Below, piece by piece: positions 34,955-46,656 of a stretch of DNA of 64,000 nucleotides. Every line of letters starts with the position of its first letter. Positions within the stretch are counted from its first letter, which is position 1. A program made the position numbers and the translations under genes. The notes beneath the pieces are model-generated. The model was not told the DNA's origin. It saw only the letters and a program-made list of their open reading frames with translations, and did not search any database. Origin of the DNA: Apoda limacodes (Eukaryota > Arthropoda > Insecta > Lepidoptera > Limacodidae); assembly GCA_946406115.1 (NCBI GenBank), contig OX291556.1, positions 11,748,501 to 11,812,500 of the forward strand. The letters run 5' to 3'.

Positions 34955-35494
34955 ATACAACATCCTCAAAACTTTCCTAAACATTCAGAAATCGTAACCT
35001 CAAGGCCGTCAAGAGATAAATTGAAATTATTTATACCTAAATGTAATCTTGATATATATGGTAAGAATGTTTGTTATATGGCAATAAAAATTTACAATAA
35101 GTTGCCAACTGATATAAAAGCACTACCATATCATTTATTCAAAAAAGGTTTGACGGGATGGTTACTAGATAATTGTTTTTATAGCGTCAGAGAATTTCTT
35201 AACAATAGATAGCGTGCAGCAATTGCTGCCAAAAAAATTGAAAAAATGTGGGTATTGTAATTTTGTATATATCTATTCTTGACATTTTATCTTGTATTTA
35301 AATTAATTCTGTTGATAGATGTTAAGGATTTTTTATTATTGGTGACATTTTAGAATTTCATTAACTACCTATTCCATTGTAAAATTTGCACACACTGATA
35401 GGGTAGAATAAGAGAATCATGTACATCAATAATTAGTTAAGGCCATCTGTACCTTATTCAAGCAAATAAATAAATAAATAAATAAATAAATAAA
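34955..35494 (+). mobile_element. LINE 3' end with ORF C-terminus and (TAAA)n tail
   Basis: The plus frame at 35021-35212 ends a LINE protein: GKNVCYMAIKIYNKLPTDIK, then FKKGLTGWLLDNCFYSVREF. The pattern 'Y.aikiyNkLP...K......Fkk.L..WLl...FYsv.EfL' is typical of the last residues of many insect LINE ORF2 proteins. About 250 bp of 3' UTR follow (CAGCAATTGCTGCC to CATCTGTACC), then a (TAAA)n tract at about 35463-35494. The RT itself is missing, so the copy is 5' truncated and probably shares no coding sequence with the other LINEs here. Confidence 0.75.
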
Positions 35495-35644
35495 AAGATG
35501 TGGGCAACGCTGCCAGAGGTATGGCAACTAAATTAAATAAGAAAAAAAAATAACGTTTAATATAGGCAAGTAATAATTATTCTTAATAAATAATTCTTTG
35601 ACCCTCAGCCGAAAATCCTATTCCAAAGTAAAGTTTATATTTGA
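35495..35644. other. Short spacer
   Basis: AT-rich; nothing recognised. Confidence 0.4.
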
Positions 35645-36065
35645 CAAGATATTGTGAAGCGTGAACTAGCTTTCACCCGCGGCTCTGCTCGCTCTAAATT
35701 TGGTTATCGGCGTGGGATTCTTACGGCAACTCCTTGATTCTACTAAGAAGTTTGTTAAAGCTAACTATACCTGCAGCTGTAGTTCGTTTATTTCGTGAAA
35801 TGTGTGCCAAGTTTCGTCCCGTTCCTTTAAGTTTTCGCATTCATAATATTAGTGGGATGGGATTTGATAATATATATGCCAGCGGCTATAACTGTAGCTA
35901 TATTTCGTTTAAGCTCGGTTAAAGTTATTCCCGCGGGAACTTTTGAATTTTTAGAAATAAAAAGTAGCCTATCTGTTAATCCAGGGTGTCAGCTACCTCC
36001 ATACTAAATTTCATCAAAATTGGTCCAGCCGTTTGAGTGTGAAAAGGTAACAACCATAAAAACAA
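35645..36065 (-). mobile_element. Helitron-like lepidopteran repeat, reverse copy
   Basis: Reverse relative of 6985-7401: GTGAACTAGCTTTCACCCGC is the mirror of the GCnnnnAGCTAGT end. CTGTAGTTCGTTTATTTCGT, CCCGCGGGAACTTTTGAATT and TTGGTCCAGCCGTTTGAGTG are mirror images of internal blocks. A 62-codon frame at 35734-35922 is incidental. Confidence 0.6.
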
Positions 36066-36352
36066 ACTGTCGTCTTTATAATACAACTGTGATGTGCCGT
36101 GGGTAGGTATGTGATTCATATATCAAAGTCTGATGCCATATTGTGTAAAAAGTTGTATTGTGGCCTAAAACTAAAACTTATCTATATTAATTATTAAATT
36201 AAACAAATAAACTAACTAAAAAAATATTTGACTTCTATTACTAAATAAATACTAATTATACGTCAAGAATCTTTTCTGGCTAGTATTTCCTTTTGCACGT
36301 ACATATGTATTCATAATTTATTTTCATAGTTTTCAATTATTCAATGTTTGTC

Positions 36353-36530
36353 AGCTCCGTGGCTCAGAGGGTAATGACCCGACTGTTGAATAGTGGGGCC
36401 TGGGTTGGTTTCCCGCACAAGACAATCATTTATTATTTGTGTTTGTCTTGAGACTAAGTGTTTTATATGTATAATATGTATGTATTAAATACAAAAAGTA
36501 GTTTGCGGACCAGACCGCTTCGGTGGGCTG
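36353..36530 (+). repeat. tRNA-derived SINE
   Basis: Head CTCCGTGGCTCAGAGGGTAA, B-box-like CTGGGTTGGTTTCCCGCACA, then AGACAATCATTTATTATTTG, TGTTTGTCTTGAGACTAAGT and a TATGTATGTAT tail. It is the same family as 11375-11560 and 61863-62107, and is clearly a SINE because the post-tRNA tail is shared. Confidence 0.75.
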
Positions 36531-36994
36531 ATCCTACTAGACCTTGTTCCTAGAGTTCATGAGCAGATGCAGAGTTTGGCTGAATCGGTGGGCACTGTAC
36601 TATGCAGCCGGGCACGGACTTTGTGTTCTTAGACGTGGGAATCTTCTTCTGCCACTCCATGCGATTTTTGGGCAGTGAAGGTTGGCGGAGCATGCAGCCG
36701 CATATAAGTAAACTCCCGTGAGGAAGTGAGAAGGGCGACGTGTTCTCATTGCGTTTCTTCAGAAGTAAGGGTAGTGGTGTTTCCGATTTTACTGCTTGAT
36801 TAAAATAAACCAAAAGTAACCTCTTTTATATACTTGAAAAATTAAGCATTAAAAGTGCTGGTAAGAGCAACAAAGTGATATAAAATATTTTTTAAAATAA
36901 CTCTAAATATCGCGACCTTGGAACTTGTTGCGGTATGGGGTACTTTCATATATGTATGTAATTGGATTTTGTTGATTCAACATCTATTGTGACC

Positions 36995-37145
36995 AAACTT
37001 TTTTGATTATCGGCATTGGTTTTCTACGGCAACTCTTTAATTTTTAGCAAGAAGCAACCTTTTTCTGGTTGGCTATAGTTCGTTCACGTGGAATCCGAAT
37101 AAAGATATTCCTGTAAAAACATTTTTAATATTCCACGATGAAAAC
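36995..37145 (-). mobile_element. Helitron-like repeat, short reverse fragment
   Basis: TTATCGGCATTGGTTTTCTA, CGGCAACTCTTTAAT, GCTATAGTTCGTTCACGTGG and AATATTCC correspond to the reverse copy at 35645-36065. Only about 150 bp are left. Confidence 0.55.
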
Positions 37146-40084
37146 ATTCTAGGTCGTTCTCCGTTTTTTTATTAATCTTAGTGCCAAATTCTTTACGGAA
37201 TCGATTCGCAGTCTGAGGAATCGGTTCTTTGAGGTATCGATTTCTACATACGATTCCCCTAGAATCGATCTATTTTGTCCGATTAAATTGCCTCGAAATA
37301 AATCTTTCTTCGATTAGTTACATAAAATTAATGTATGCAGTATAATATATAATTGTGCCTGTACCTGTATATACGTGAGTAATAATTGTTTTCTAGAGCA
37401 TGCCTGTGAGTAAGTTTGACTCTGAGTATTGACGTAAATGTGTATGTAGATGTAGTATTTATAGATAATTTAACAAATAAAATCGAATAGTATATCTAAT
37501 TTAGTGAGGAAAAAACCCCAGCGAAGAAGGCTAGTCAACTACTATTTTATGGACTTCAGTTTACTCTTGAGTTAAGCTGCATTTGATTTTTTAGGCAGGT
37601 TAGTTAGTATGTACAAATATTTACCTACTACTTAATTATATCTTACTCGTACTTCTAGCTTCCTACCGAGAGAATCAGTTGTTTGCTGCCGCTTGTTAAC
37701 CTTTTAGTGGTACATCGCGTACCGGAAATGCTGTTTACTGTACATGTGCTTCTTCAAGATTCCTTTGCGATGCGCAATGTATACTAAACGGCAAAACATC
37801 CAAGATAGGTCACATCATTCGAATCTTCTAGCCATCTGCAAAGCGCAAACCTTTGTTATTTTCAAATGTTGATCACATATTACTTGAAATAAAGAGAGTG
37901 AAGATGAACTTTACATGATTGCTATTGATTCGTCAAAGAATCAATAATTAAATCGTAAGAAAATCGATTCTTCATAAGGAATCGGACGTCCCAAGCCGCA
38001 CTCTATCTTGTTTCGTTTCCATGTTTTGCGAGAGCTGAAAAAGCGAAAGTTGGCGTATAATTACATAAATGGTAAATTTGCTTTCCTTTCAAAGTTTGAT
38101 CAGATTTATTTATTTGCTTATTAGGAATAACAAACAGTTATGTACTATTATAATGACAAAAAGCCTTAATTATAAGGTAAAGGTTAGTACAGAACTAAAG
38201 AATCTTACTCGCAATTATTTAGTGTGGAAATGTATTACATAAATTTTGAATTATTTATTCTAGTATTTGTTATAAGACAGATCTTTGTGTAAATTTACAG
38301 AAAATATTCAGGTGAGTGCCTTCGTTATGGCAGTTCTAAATTTAGGCATTGAAAGCGCAAGAATATCGATGTTTGAAAATAGCTAATTAGCAGATTGTAG
38401 GAGAATAAATTACGATCAGCGCCAAACAACTCCATATTCACAAGATCTAGAATCTCCTAGATTGCAGAAGGAGTGTATTCTGTTGAAAAATTATTGAAAT
38501 GCTAAAAAAAAACTATAGACTATATAACAAATTATTAGATTTATTAAATCAAAAAATTCTTTTTACATATAAGTTACTGAAAAGTTAAAATCACTCAAAA
38601 TTTATATATTCTTATAACTAAATCAGCCACAGTCAGTCATTTGACATAAGAAACTTTTATAAAATAAACAAAAAACAGGTATTAATTTAGACAAAAAAAA
38701 AATCCTATAAAGTACTCTACATATTCTTCAGCCAAATTGACTTACATGATTGGTGATGCCGGTCTCACGCACCGGGTTGGTACCAAAACAAACGTCAGCG
38801 ACGCGGTTGCGAAGTGGACTAATAGTGGGGGACGTGCAATGCGGCAGCTACTTAAAATGACACCACAAATCGATGGCGGATGAAAAAGTTATTATTTTTT
38901 TTCGAAATACCCGGTTTCACAGACATATACGTTACTCCGCACATTAATATCTTTAAGTGCAAACATATTGACCTTTCTATGTTCGTATAATGTGTTTCAT
39001 ACACAAAGGTTGCATTCCAAGCATACCACTAGCACACTCCTTCCGTTGTTATTTATTCTTGTGTCACCAAATTACGAATAACCTTTACATATTTACCCCT
39101 TGTCATCTAACGTTATTATCCTTCAGTTTTATTTTTTTTGAGATCCATCTGAACTCACATCTGTTGGAGTATACACCCCTAACATAAAGATTCGGATAAA
39201 TCTAATTATTTTTCTTAATCTGTTCCAGAGCAGCGTCAGACACACAAATTCATATTCATTCGCGCGGAGAAGATTAACCCCACTCCTTCATACCCTCTTT
39301 TGGTATTAGATACTTCCGACCAATTGCTGAGTCAGGACCATGTTGGGTTCTCAAGAGTTTTGTTTCATTCCCACTTAAAACTCATTTCTTTTCTTTAATT
39401 TAAATATTTAATTAAACGTCAATTTTGCTCATTATTCCCCCTTTTTTATTCAACGTAGCAAGGCCGTTATCCGTGATCCACTTGTAGGAAACACGATGTG
39501 ATGGGTGCCGAGCCAAATCGCTATCGAGTATGAGGAGTATTCCTGGCATAAAAACAGATTGCTAACTAAATTAACAGCTTTCCAACATCGGTATTACCAA
39601 CATTTTATGAAATCCGAAGTGACGACACCAGCTCACGGGCATTGCATTGCATAATCGTTAGCAATCAACGGGCAAAGCTTCTGAATAATCAAAAAACCTT
39701 GGGAGAGGCACTGAGTAGCATTAGATACCTCCTAGATTCCTGAGCAGAGCTGAATTGGTATGAGTAACAAACGATAGGCAATTTGGCTACCTACGTATAA
39801 TGGAGGACAAGTCTGGAAAACATACGCCCAACTGCCTTAGTATCTATGAGGTCCAGCCCCGTAGAACTCCGCATACCGGGACAAGGCTAACCTTTTCCTG
39901 GGGTCGCCCAACCCCATGAAATGTCGGCACGCTAAAAACTCACGATATAATAATACTGCAGTCTCGGTAAGAATGGAATTATTCGTAGTATTATTGATTT
40001 GTTTTGACTGGCTGGGCGCAATTGATTGTGCAATATACCCAACCACACGTAAGTATTTTTGGGAAATAATAGTATATGCGACAG
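37146..40084. other. Unassigned DNA
   Basis: About 37190-37290 is rich in the word ATCGATT/GAATCG, a short-period degenerate motif. About 38750-38890 is a GC-richer block of unknown origin. Small open frames (38990-39187, 39837-40278) run into or across the LINE end at 40085 and are not genes. Nothing else is recognised. Confidence 0.35.
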
Positions 40085-41331
40085 TTTTTGGTGGACAAGA
40101 TGGTAAACAAGCTTGCGGTTCACCTGATGGTAAGCGGTCACCGCAGCCTATGAACGCTTGCAACACCTGGGCCGTCACTCGCGTGTTACCGGGCCTTCAA
40201 ATATCTAATAACTTCTTTCTTGAAGAACATTATACTGTAGTCTTATCTTCTGACAGGGAGCTAATTCCACAAACTTAACGTTCGTGGGATAAAGTTTCTC
40301 TGTAACCGCACTGGACGTGACCATTTAGGTGTGAGGATGAATTCCCTGCTGATGGCGAGCGGTGCGATGGCATTTCGAAATCTTAAAGAACAATACTATT
40401 ATACAAGCGGTAGAACATACAAAGTCTCTCCTCAGACTTAAGGGTTCTATACAGCTTGTGAGTTTGGGATTGCCGACGATTCTTACAGCCCGTCGTTGAA
40501 CCGAGTCATAAGGGTCAAGCTGGTATCCGGGTGCTCCCGCCCAGAGATGGCAGCAGTACTCCATATGGGGCCGGACTTGCGACTTGTGAATCAGCAACTT
40601 TTGCCCCGAGGTGAAGTACTGCTTCGCTCTGTTGAGTTCCCCCATTTTTTAAAGACGCCAGCTTCACCTTGTCTTGCAAATGATGTCGGAACTGAACATC
40701 GCTGGACATGTCAACACCAAAGCTCCCAATGCTCTTGAAGATGGTGAGAGGAGTGTTCTGGAGTAGTGGAACCTCAGTAAATGGGGTTTTCTTAGCGGTG
40801 AACGCGCAGACTTCTCTTTGTAGGGTTGAATCGGACCAAGTTTACCCGTCCCCAGTCAGAGACCTTATGCAAAGTGGTCTCGATTTGAGACACAAGTTCT
40901 CCGCGCTTTTCCTCGACAACGGAACGAGGGATGTTTGCACGGCCCGTGTAATAAGCGGCCACTTCTGTCATCTGCATAGTAATGTATGTTGTTGATGCCC
41001 AACATGTCATTGATATGCAGTAGAAACAGCGTAGGAGACAGCACAGAGCCTTGCGGGACACCAGCATTATTGTCTATGCTATCAGAGTAACTACCGTCAA
41101 TTACTGCTCGTATGCGTGTGCTGGTGTTATACCGTCTGGCCCACTCGACTTCTGAATATCAAGAGAAAGTAACGCCCGCTGGATCTCCCGCTGTGTTGTG
41201 GAGATTTCTGGCATGGTCTTATCGTACCACGGTATAGTAGGTGGTACAACGCCTTCATCGTTCATATTCGAGTTTGAGATAAAAAGACTGCCCAGTACAT
41301 CGGCTTTCTCTTTATCACTATGGGCAAGCAA
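40085..41331 (-). mobile_element. Jockey-like LINE, decayed, with deleted RT fingers
   Basis: Read from 41331 down. 41331-41101 encodes the RT start (SSGPDGI near 41125). The frame then jumps by deletion to GVPQGSVLSPTLFLLHINDM (about 41063-41004) and the catalytic YADD at about 40978-40967. A frameshift leads to EVAAYYTGRANIPRSVVEEK (41067-40792 frame). The thumb and C-terminus follow: LIHKSQVRPHMEYCCHLWAG (about 40600-40530), QRRAVRIVGNPKL (about 40500-40460), then a second shift and a degenerate end. The 3' UTR has the GACCGCTTACCATCAGG end in reverse (about 40140-40090). At least two frameshifts and one internal deletion make it inactive. A relative is the minus fragment at 48500-48930. 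Confidence 0.85.
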
Positions 41332-41370
41332 GTCATAATGAATGATAAATATACATAAATAGATATTTTA

Positions 41371-41786
41371 TATAAAACAATCAAAATGAGATAACTAACG
41401 TCTTGAGAGGTCAACTCAATTAACGTCATTTAGAAAACCGAAACAGTGATTCGTGTACACAGTAGTGAGAACATTAGTCCCGCTCGATTGAATTTTACAT
41501 ATATATTTTATCACATTCAGTACTGAAGCTTTTTATAGTCTTTGTACCAGCGACTGCATACTCTGTGTGTTATAAGATATATTTGTACTCGTATACGAGG
41601 CGAGACTGATGCAATACTTTCTAATTTATAAAAGTGAAGAAAATTTCACCAAAACAAATAGTTGAGCCATATTTTAAATCGTGCTCTACTTCAGCATCTA
41701 CTCTATACTAATGTTATGTAAAAGCTTGCTCTTCGCGAAGTAATCTGCTGTTTGTTTTGGTACATATAGGTTTCAGTTACTAAAAC
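41371..41786 (+). repeat. Local duplication, copy 1
   Basis: Matches 42053-42455: CAATCAAAATGAGATAACT, CAACTCAATTAACGTCATTT, TCCCGCTCGATTGAATTTTa, TTTTTATAGTCTTTGTACCA and GnGACTGCAT. Copies are about 685 bp apart, head-to-tail. No ORF is seen. Confidence 0.8.
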
Positions 41787-41879
41787 CATAGCGCTAGGTA
41801 AAAGTTCAGTATTTATATTTTGAGCGAAAATAAAAAGTTTTGGTTGATGGCCGCGCAAAAAATAAAAGGCACCAGCTTA

Positions 41880-42045
41880 CATACATTGGTTGGCTTTGCC
41901 CCCGAGATAGTTTGAGTCCCAGGGATGGACATAGGCTTCTTAAGAAAGACAAGTGTGAGTCAGTTTTTGTCTATAATTAAGGAGTTACCGTTGCAATCCT
42001 ATACCGATAACCGAATTTAGGGCAGGTGACACAGCGGGCAAATGT
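41880..42045 (+). mobile_element. Helitron-like repeat, 3' part
   Basis: Ends in GATAACCGAATTTAGGGCAG, ACAGCGGGCAAATGTTAGT. It matches the end of 6985-7401 and 55040-55360. It sits exactly between the two duplicated copies (41371-41786 and 42053-42455). Confidence 0.6.
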
Positions 42046-42052
42046 TAGTTTT

Positions 42053-42455
42053 TTATAAAGGAATCAAAATGAGATAACTCACGTCTAGTGAACTCAACTC
42101 AATAACAGTCATTTAGAAAACACAAATACTGATGCATGTACACATTAGTGTATCAAGATGCTCTCCGTTTATGACAAATAAAAATTGCAGTCCCGCTCGA
42201 TTGAATTTTGCATATATATTTTATCGCTTTCAGTTCTGAAGCTTTTTATAGTCTTTGTACCAGAGACTGCATATTCCGTGATTTATTAATAAAATACAAC
42301 TTTACTCGTTTATGAGACAGATGCAATGCTTTCGAAAAAAAAAATTCAAATTTCCAGTCCTGCTCTTATTTAGTACCTACTGTTTGCTAATAAGATCGTG
42401 ACTAGCAGTTAACGAAGTGATCTCCTTTGGAACATTTAGGTTTGAATTGCTGTAA
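42053..42455 (+). repeat. Local duplication, copy 2
   Basis: Second copy of 41371-41786, with an extra insertion of about 38 bp (42150-42187) and a different right part. It is more diverged at its right end. Confidence 0.8.
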
Positions 42456-43819
42456 AAAAAAGATATAGGTTAGTATTTCAAAATTTTTAAATGAACGGGA
42501 GGAGAAAAGTTTATGAACTACCAGGACGCTAAAAATTTTAGACATTTTCTAAAACATAAGATAATGCCACGGTATATCTAAAAACTATGTAGTTTCTGGG
42601 TGTTTATCGTTAAAATTGTAAGATCTTATAAAAGTCTACATTGTTCTAAGTGTCTAATGTAACATAGTGTATAGTGCCTAATCTGATTTATCTCTAAATT
42701 GTGAATTTATGGTATAACGTGAATATTACAATCCCTATTTAGGCACGTCCTGTCTAGTATAGTAAATAGGTAATTAGTATATAAGCTAACCTATTTTGTA
42801 TAACTGGATAATTACCCATAAGTTTTACATCCGACTTTCATTCATATAACTTATCCCTCACACAAAGAGCACAATGTTTAACGTCGACGAGATCTGAAAA
42901 ATAAACAACTTTCAAGCAATACATCACAAGCAAAGTCGCCATGTGGTAAATACAATACTATTTTAATATAATTTGAACATAATCACTATATTGTTTAACG
43001 AAGTCCGCAGTATCTCATTTTACATGTTACAATTTAAGCATTAAGCGTGTTACAATTTATACGAGTTTTTGTACTAATATTCAGTTGGTCAGTTATTGTT
43101 CTATGCTTTTGTCGTTCGCTCGCAAAGACACGGTTAAAAGATTTGAACTTTTATGTCAGTATTTGAACCTGCATAGCTTAGATTCTGTCTTAATTGTTGT
43201 AGTAATTGGGTTATCGAGATACAAGACTGGATAGAGAAAATCCGAGTATATCTTGGTTCCGTAAATAAACTTTAAAAATACCGTAATATTTTTTTCTTCT
43301 TCTTTTTAGTTTATAACAAACTAGTCACTTTTGAAAAAAATCCTGCTTGACAAAAATAATTAATCTTTTAATTAATGCAGATAATTAATGATTGATGACT
43401 TATATTTTTGGAGATGGATATAATGATGAAATTTAGGATATTAATGTTAGAGACGACTTATCTTATATCTTTTTATAACCACATACTTTTAACCACCAAC
43501 TTTCTAAACTAGTCTTTCATTGAGGAAAACTCTCAGTACCGTGATTACATTGTAGATAAAACTTTTTTAATAATATAAAATTTGTTTGACCTGGCCTGCT
43601 TTTGAAATGATATGGAGATAATAAAGTTTGATTTGTTCTAGCAAAATTAGGTAGCAAGTGAGTGGTCAGTAGGTATTATAGCTAGCCGAGCAGATGTTGT
43701 TCCGCATGATGCAGTAATTTATTGATACCCCGACCATAGAGCCAACATGTATTGTATATATAAAGAACTTTTAAAGTACGTATCGTAGCAACAATATATA
43801 TCATAGGAAGTCGTAGCAA
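42456..43819. other. AT-rich spacer
   Basis: No gene or repeat recognised over 1.3 kb. Confidence 0.4.
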
Positions 43820-43949
43820 AGCCATGAAATGTAGCAAAGCTATCAACCATAGCAAAGCGTAGCCACGCTATGAACCAAAGCAAAGCATAGCAACACTATG
43901 AACCACGGCAAATCATAGCGAAGCTATGAATCATAGCAAATCTTTGAAC
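43820..43949 (+). repeat. 28-bp minisatellite, about 4.6 copies
   Basis: Units start at about 43820 (degenerate), 43848, 43876, 43904 and 43932 (partial). The consensus is about CATAGCAAAGCATAGCnAnGCTATGAAC. The unit is itself partly palindromic (CATAGC/GCTATG), so each unit could form a small hairpin. Confidence 0.9.
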
Positions 43950-44358
43950 TATCCTGCCCACAAAAAATATATTGTACGAATACCTATGACCTGATTCAGT
44001 CAAGCCGTTGGAAAGTAAGAAGCGAGTATTTAATTAAATTTCTGTGTAATTAGCTAGTTAGCTCTGCTAGAACTAGTTAATTAGACTAGAAACACAACTC
44101 AACAAGCGGTTCACTAAATAAATTCTATACTGTTCGAACATTTTACCGTCATAATAGAGCCATTTATTTCCCATTGAAAATTACATAATGTCATTAAAAT
44201 AACACATAATCAATTCAAAAAAAAGATCGTCAAGTATAAAAATTTAAATAACTAAAGAAAAATAAAAAGGCTACGAAATATTCAAAGATAAAACGTCAAA
44301 GATTAAAAACAAACATATAAATAGAATCAATATTCAGCCAAAGATTTAAAAATGTCAA
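43950..44358. other. AT-rich spacer
   Basis: No feature recognised. Confidence 0.4.
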
Positions 44359-44547
44359 AATGGGGTCAATAATCCACAGATCACTAATTAGGTACCAGTC
44401 GTAAGTTGCGCCAAATTAGTTGGTAAAAGAACCCTAGCGGATCGTGTTGATAATGCTTAACTCTATCACTAGGGTTCTTTTACATAGTAATTTGGCGCTA
44501 CTTACGATTCGTACCTAATTAGTGATCTGTGGATTTTTAACCCCATT
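44359..44547. mobile_element. Foldback MITE, ~189 bp with ~75-bp arms
   Basis: The left arm begins AATGGGGTCAATAATCCACA. The right arm, read in reverse complement, begins AATGGGGTTAAAAATCCACA, and the arms stay alike through GATCACTAATTAGGTAC, GTAAGTnGCGCCAAATTA and AAAAGAACCCTAG. The central part (about 44437-44475) is unpaired. With no ORF and long arms it fits a foldback-type MITE. The flanks AAA...AAA are too simple to define a target duplication. Confidence 0.85.
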
Positions 44548-44946
44548 AAAAACAATAATAAAAAACAGACAAACATAAATGAAAATCAATAAATTATAAT
44601 AAAAATAAAGAAAGCTTTCAAAACAAAAACAAACAAATACCATATTTTTAATCAGTAAACTGCATCAAATAGGGAGGTTTAACACCCACCAGTGTGCGAA
44701 GAGCTCTCTTTTGTATAATTAACAGTCAGCAGGGAGTGAAAGTAGGCAAAATATATAGTATTTAAATATATAATTTGATAAAAGAGATTCAATAATTTTT
44801 GATATATTTGGTACTATTGTAATAAGTCTATAAAAGTTCACGGAATCCCTCTCCCCCTTTCCTTTGTAGACTGGACACACTCGTGTGCTCTAAAGTACGT
44901 CTGGGTATATACCGGATAAATAAATTGTGTTGATTAGTTCAACCAG
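44548..44946. other. AT-rich spacer
   Basis: No feature recognised. Confidence 0.4.
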
Positions 44947-45475
44947 TTTTTTTTTTTTTTTTTTTTATACCACTAAGGTGGCAAACTAGCCTACGGTCCG
45001 CCTGATGGTAAGCGGTCACCGTAGCCTATGGACACTTTGCAACACCAAGGGCATCACTCGCGCGTTGCCGACCCTTCAGAAATCTAATAACTTCGATTTT
45101 GAAGAACCCCATACTGTAGTCCTTAGAGAAAACCTTGGCAGGGAGCTCATTCCACAACCCAAGCGTTCGCGGGAGGAAGTTTCTCTGAAACCGCACTGTA
45201 CGCGACCATTTCGATTCTAAAGTGTGAGAATGAATTCCCTGCCGATGGCGAGCGGTGCGGTGGTAGAAAGTAGCCGTGGGCATCATTTCGAACAATTCCT
45301 CAGAACACAACCCATTGTACAAGCGGTAGAACACACACTGCGAGGCAAAATCTCTCCTCAGACTTAGGGGCTCGATACCGCAAGTGAGTTTGGGATCGTC
45401 GACAATCTTACAGCCCGTCGTTGAACCGAGTCAAAAGGGCCAAGCTGGTATCCGGGTGAACCCGCCCAGATTATA
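44947..45475 (-). mobile_element. Jockey-like LINE 3' end with 20-T tail
   Basis: Poly(T) at 44947-44966 marks the poly(A) tail of a minus-strand LINE. The end CGCTTACCATCAGGCGGACC follows. The open frame 45334-45026 is the ORF2 C-terminus: TATFYHRTARHRQGIHSHTL, SRTVRFQRNFLPRTLGLWNE, LKGRQRASDALGVAKC. Upstream the strand reads PGYQLGPFDSVQRRAVRL (about 45460-45410) with a frameshift. The insertion is 5'-truncated near 45475, where homology stops. Its closest relative is the plus copy at 55430-56035. The long T run implies it is relatively recent. Confidence 0.85.
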
Positions 45476-45699
45476 AATGTCATCAAGATTGTATGCTATG
45501 GGTATTGGCGTATGATTTCGGTTAAGTTGTTATACTTGAATATAAGTCTTGAAAGAGTATTCGTTACCCTAGGTACATGATTACTTTTCTTTTCTTTTCT
45601 TAAACATTTTTGAAAGGAAAGTTAATGTCAATATTTGTCATTAATAGTTTTTTGCCAATTATAAGTTTCTATGTCAATATAATATAATGATAACGATAC
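45476..45699. other. Spacer with a TTTTCTTTTCT tract
   Basis: AT-rich with no gene. The left end of the older LINE remnant to its right is not sharply defined. Confidence 0.4.
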
Positions 45700-45962
45700 A
45701 CTATAAAATAGTCTTGTTTTATATGAAAGTATTGTGTCGGGCGCGGGTGGGGGTCGGCAGATCCATGGCTAACATTAACACCTGTGCATTATGGTCACTC
45801 ACCAACGCGTCCAAAGGCACCGCTGTGACGTCATCCTGGTCACAAGGTACAACTCCGCAGTCAATAGAAGTCGAACTATGAGCAGACACATGGGTTGGAA
45901 AATCAACACAGTTGGAACAACAGTAGCATTGTAAGACATCATCTACTTGTTGCCTCAAACTA
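45700..45962 (-). pseudogene. Older LINE endonuclease fragment, left part (split by an insertion)
   Basis: The minus frame 45958-45719 reads RQQVDDVLQCYCCSNCVDFP, then THVSAHSSTSIDCGVVPC, DALVSDHNAQVLMLA. This is the C-terminal part of an APE-type LINE endonuclease: 'TSID' and 'SDHNAQV' fit the usual ..sSID.. and ..SDH.. catalytic motif. Its N-terminal continuation lies beyond the inserted element, at 47909-47985. The clade differs from the jockey-like element inserted in it. It is a dead remnant with no downstream RT. Confidence 0.7.
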
Positions 45963-45963
45963 A

Positions 45964-46656
45964 GCGTCTAGCCTCCAAGCCCAATGTGCCTTAAGCACAC
46001 AGCCCTTCGATCCCGACCACGTGCGCGAGGTAGACGGCGAAGTGGAGCGCAGAACTTCTCTGCCTCCACAAGACCCCCTGCCCCCTGTCACTGTCGACGA
46101 AGTCGTACAGGTCATCAAAGACCTACGCCCCCGTAAGTCCCCCGGTGCGGACGGTATCTCTAACGATATCCTAAAGCGCCTCACTCTGCCCCTTGTCTGC
46201 CTCCTGGTAGCGATCTTTAACGCTGCTATGGAACATTGCATCTTTCCATCTCAATGGAAAGATGCAATTGTTATAGGCATCCATAAGCCAGGTAAAGCTC
46301 GTACCGAGCCGTCCTCCTATCGCCCCATTAGTTTACTAAAGGCCCTTGGTAAACTCTATGAACGCCTCCTTCTCGCCCGCCTACGGAACGCTATAGTCTC
46401 CAGAGGCATTTTAATAGACGAGCAGTTTGGCTTCCGTGCCAAACACTCATGCGTCCATCAAGTCCTCCGCATAACGGAACATATTCTTACTGGCTTTCAG
46501 CCAGCGTTAGGTAAGACCCGTCACACGGGCGCTGTCTTCTTCGATGTAGCGAAAGCTTTTGACAAAGTCTGGCACAACGGTTTAATTTTTAAACTGTACA
46601 ACTTTCAGTTGCCAGATCGTCTCGTGCTTATCATACGAGACTTTGTCGAATCGTAG
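45964..46656 (+). pseudogene. ORF2 reverse transcriptase, N-terminal half (before frameshift)
   Basis: An in-frame opening from 45964 (first ATG 46021), cut off by the insertion boundary. It encodes the RT fingers and part of the palm. From the ATG: KDLRPRKSPGADGISNDIL (about residues 33-51), PGKARTEPSSYRPISLLKAL (about 90-109), LIDEQFGFRAKHSC, and the first catalytic aspartates in FFDVAKAFD (173-181; D175 and D181). It ends at a TAG (46654-46656) caused by a one-base change near 46650. The next frame, beginning just upstream at 46643, carries on with the rest of the RT. It cannot give a full protein as it stands. Confidence 0.9.

Noticed and set aside
36550..36813. 87-codon minus frame (PGCIVQCPPIQPNSASAHEL at its end)
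   Set aside because: Reasonable length and some GC, but no recognised domain, no splice context and a SINE directly at its left. Not enough to call a gene; worth a database check.
39837..40278. Opposed 113- and 120-codon frames
   Set aside because: They cross the boundary of the minus-strand LINE end at 40085, so part of each is LINE 3' UTR.
45719..45958. Twin-priming 5' inversion of the LINE at 45963-47908
   Set aside because: A target duplication sits between them, and the endonuclease continues on the other side of the inserted LINE, so nesting in an older element explains it better.
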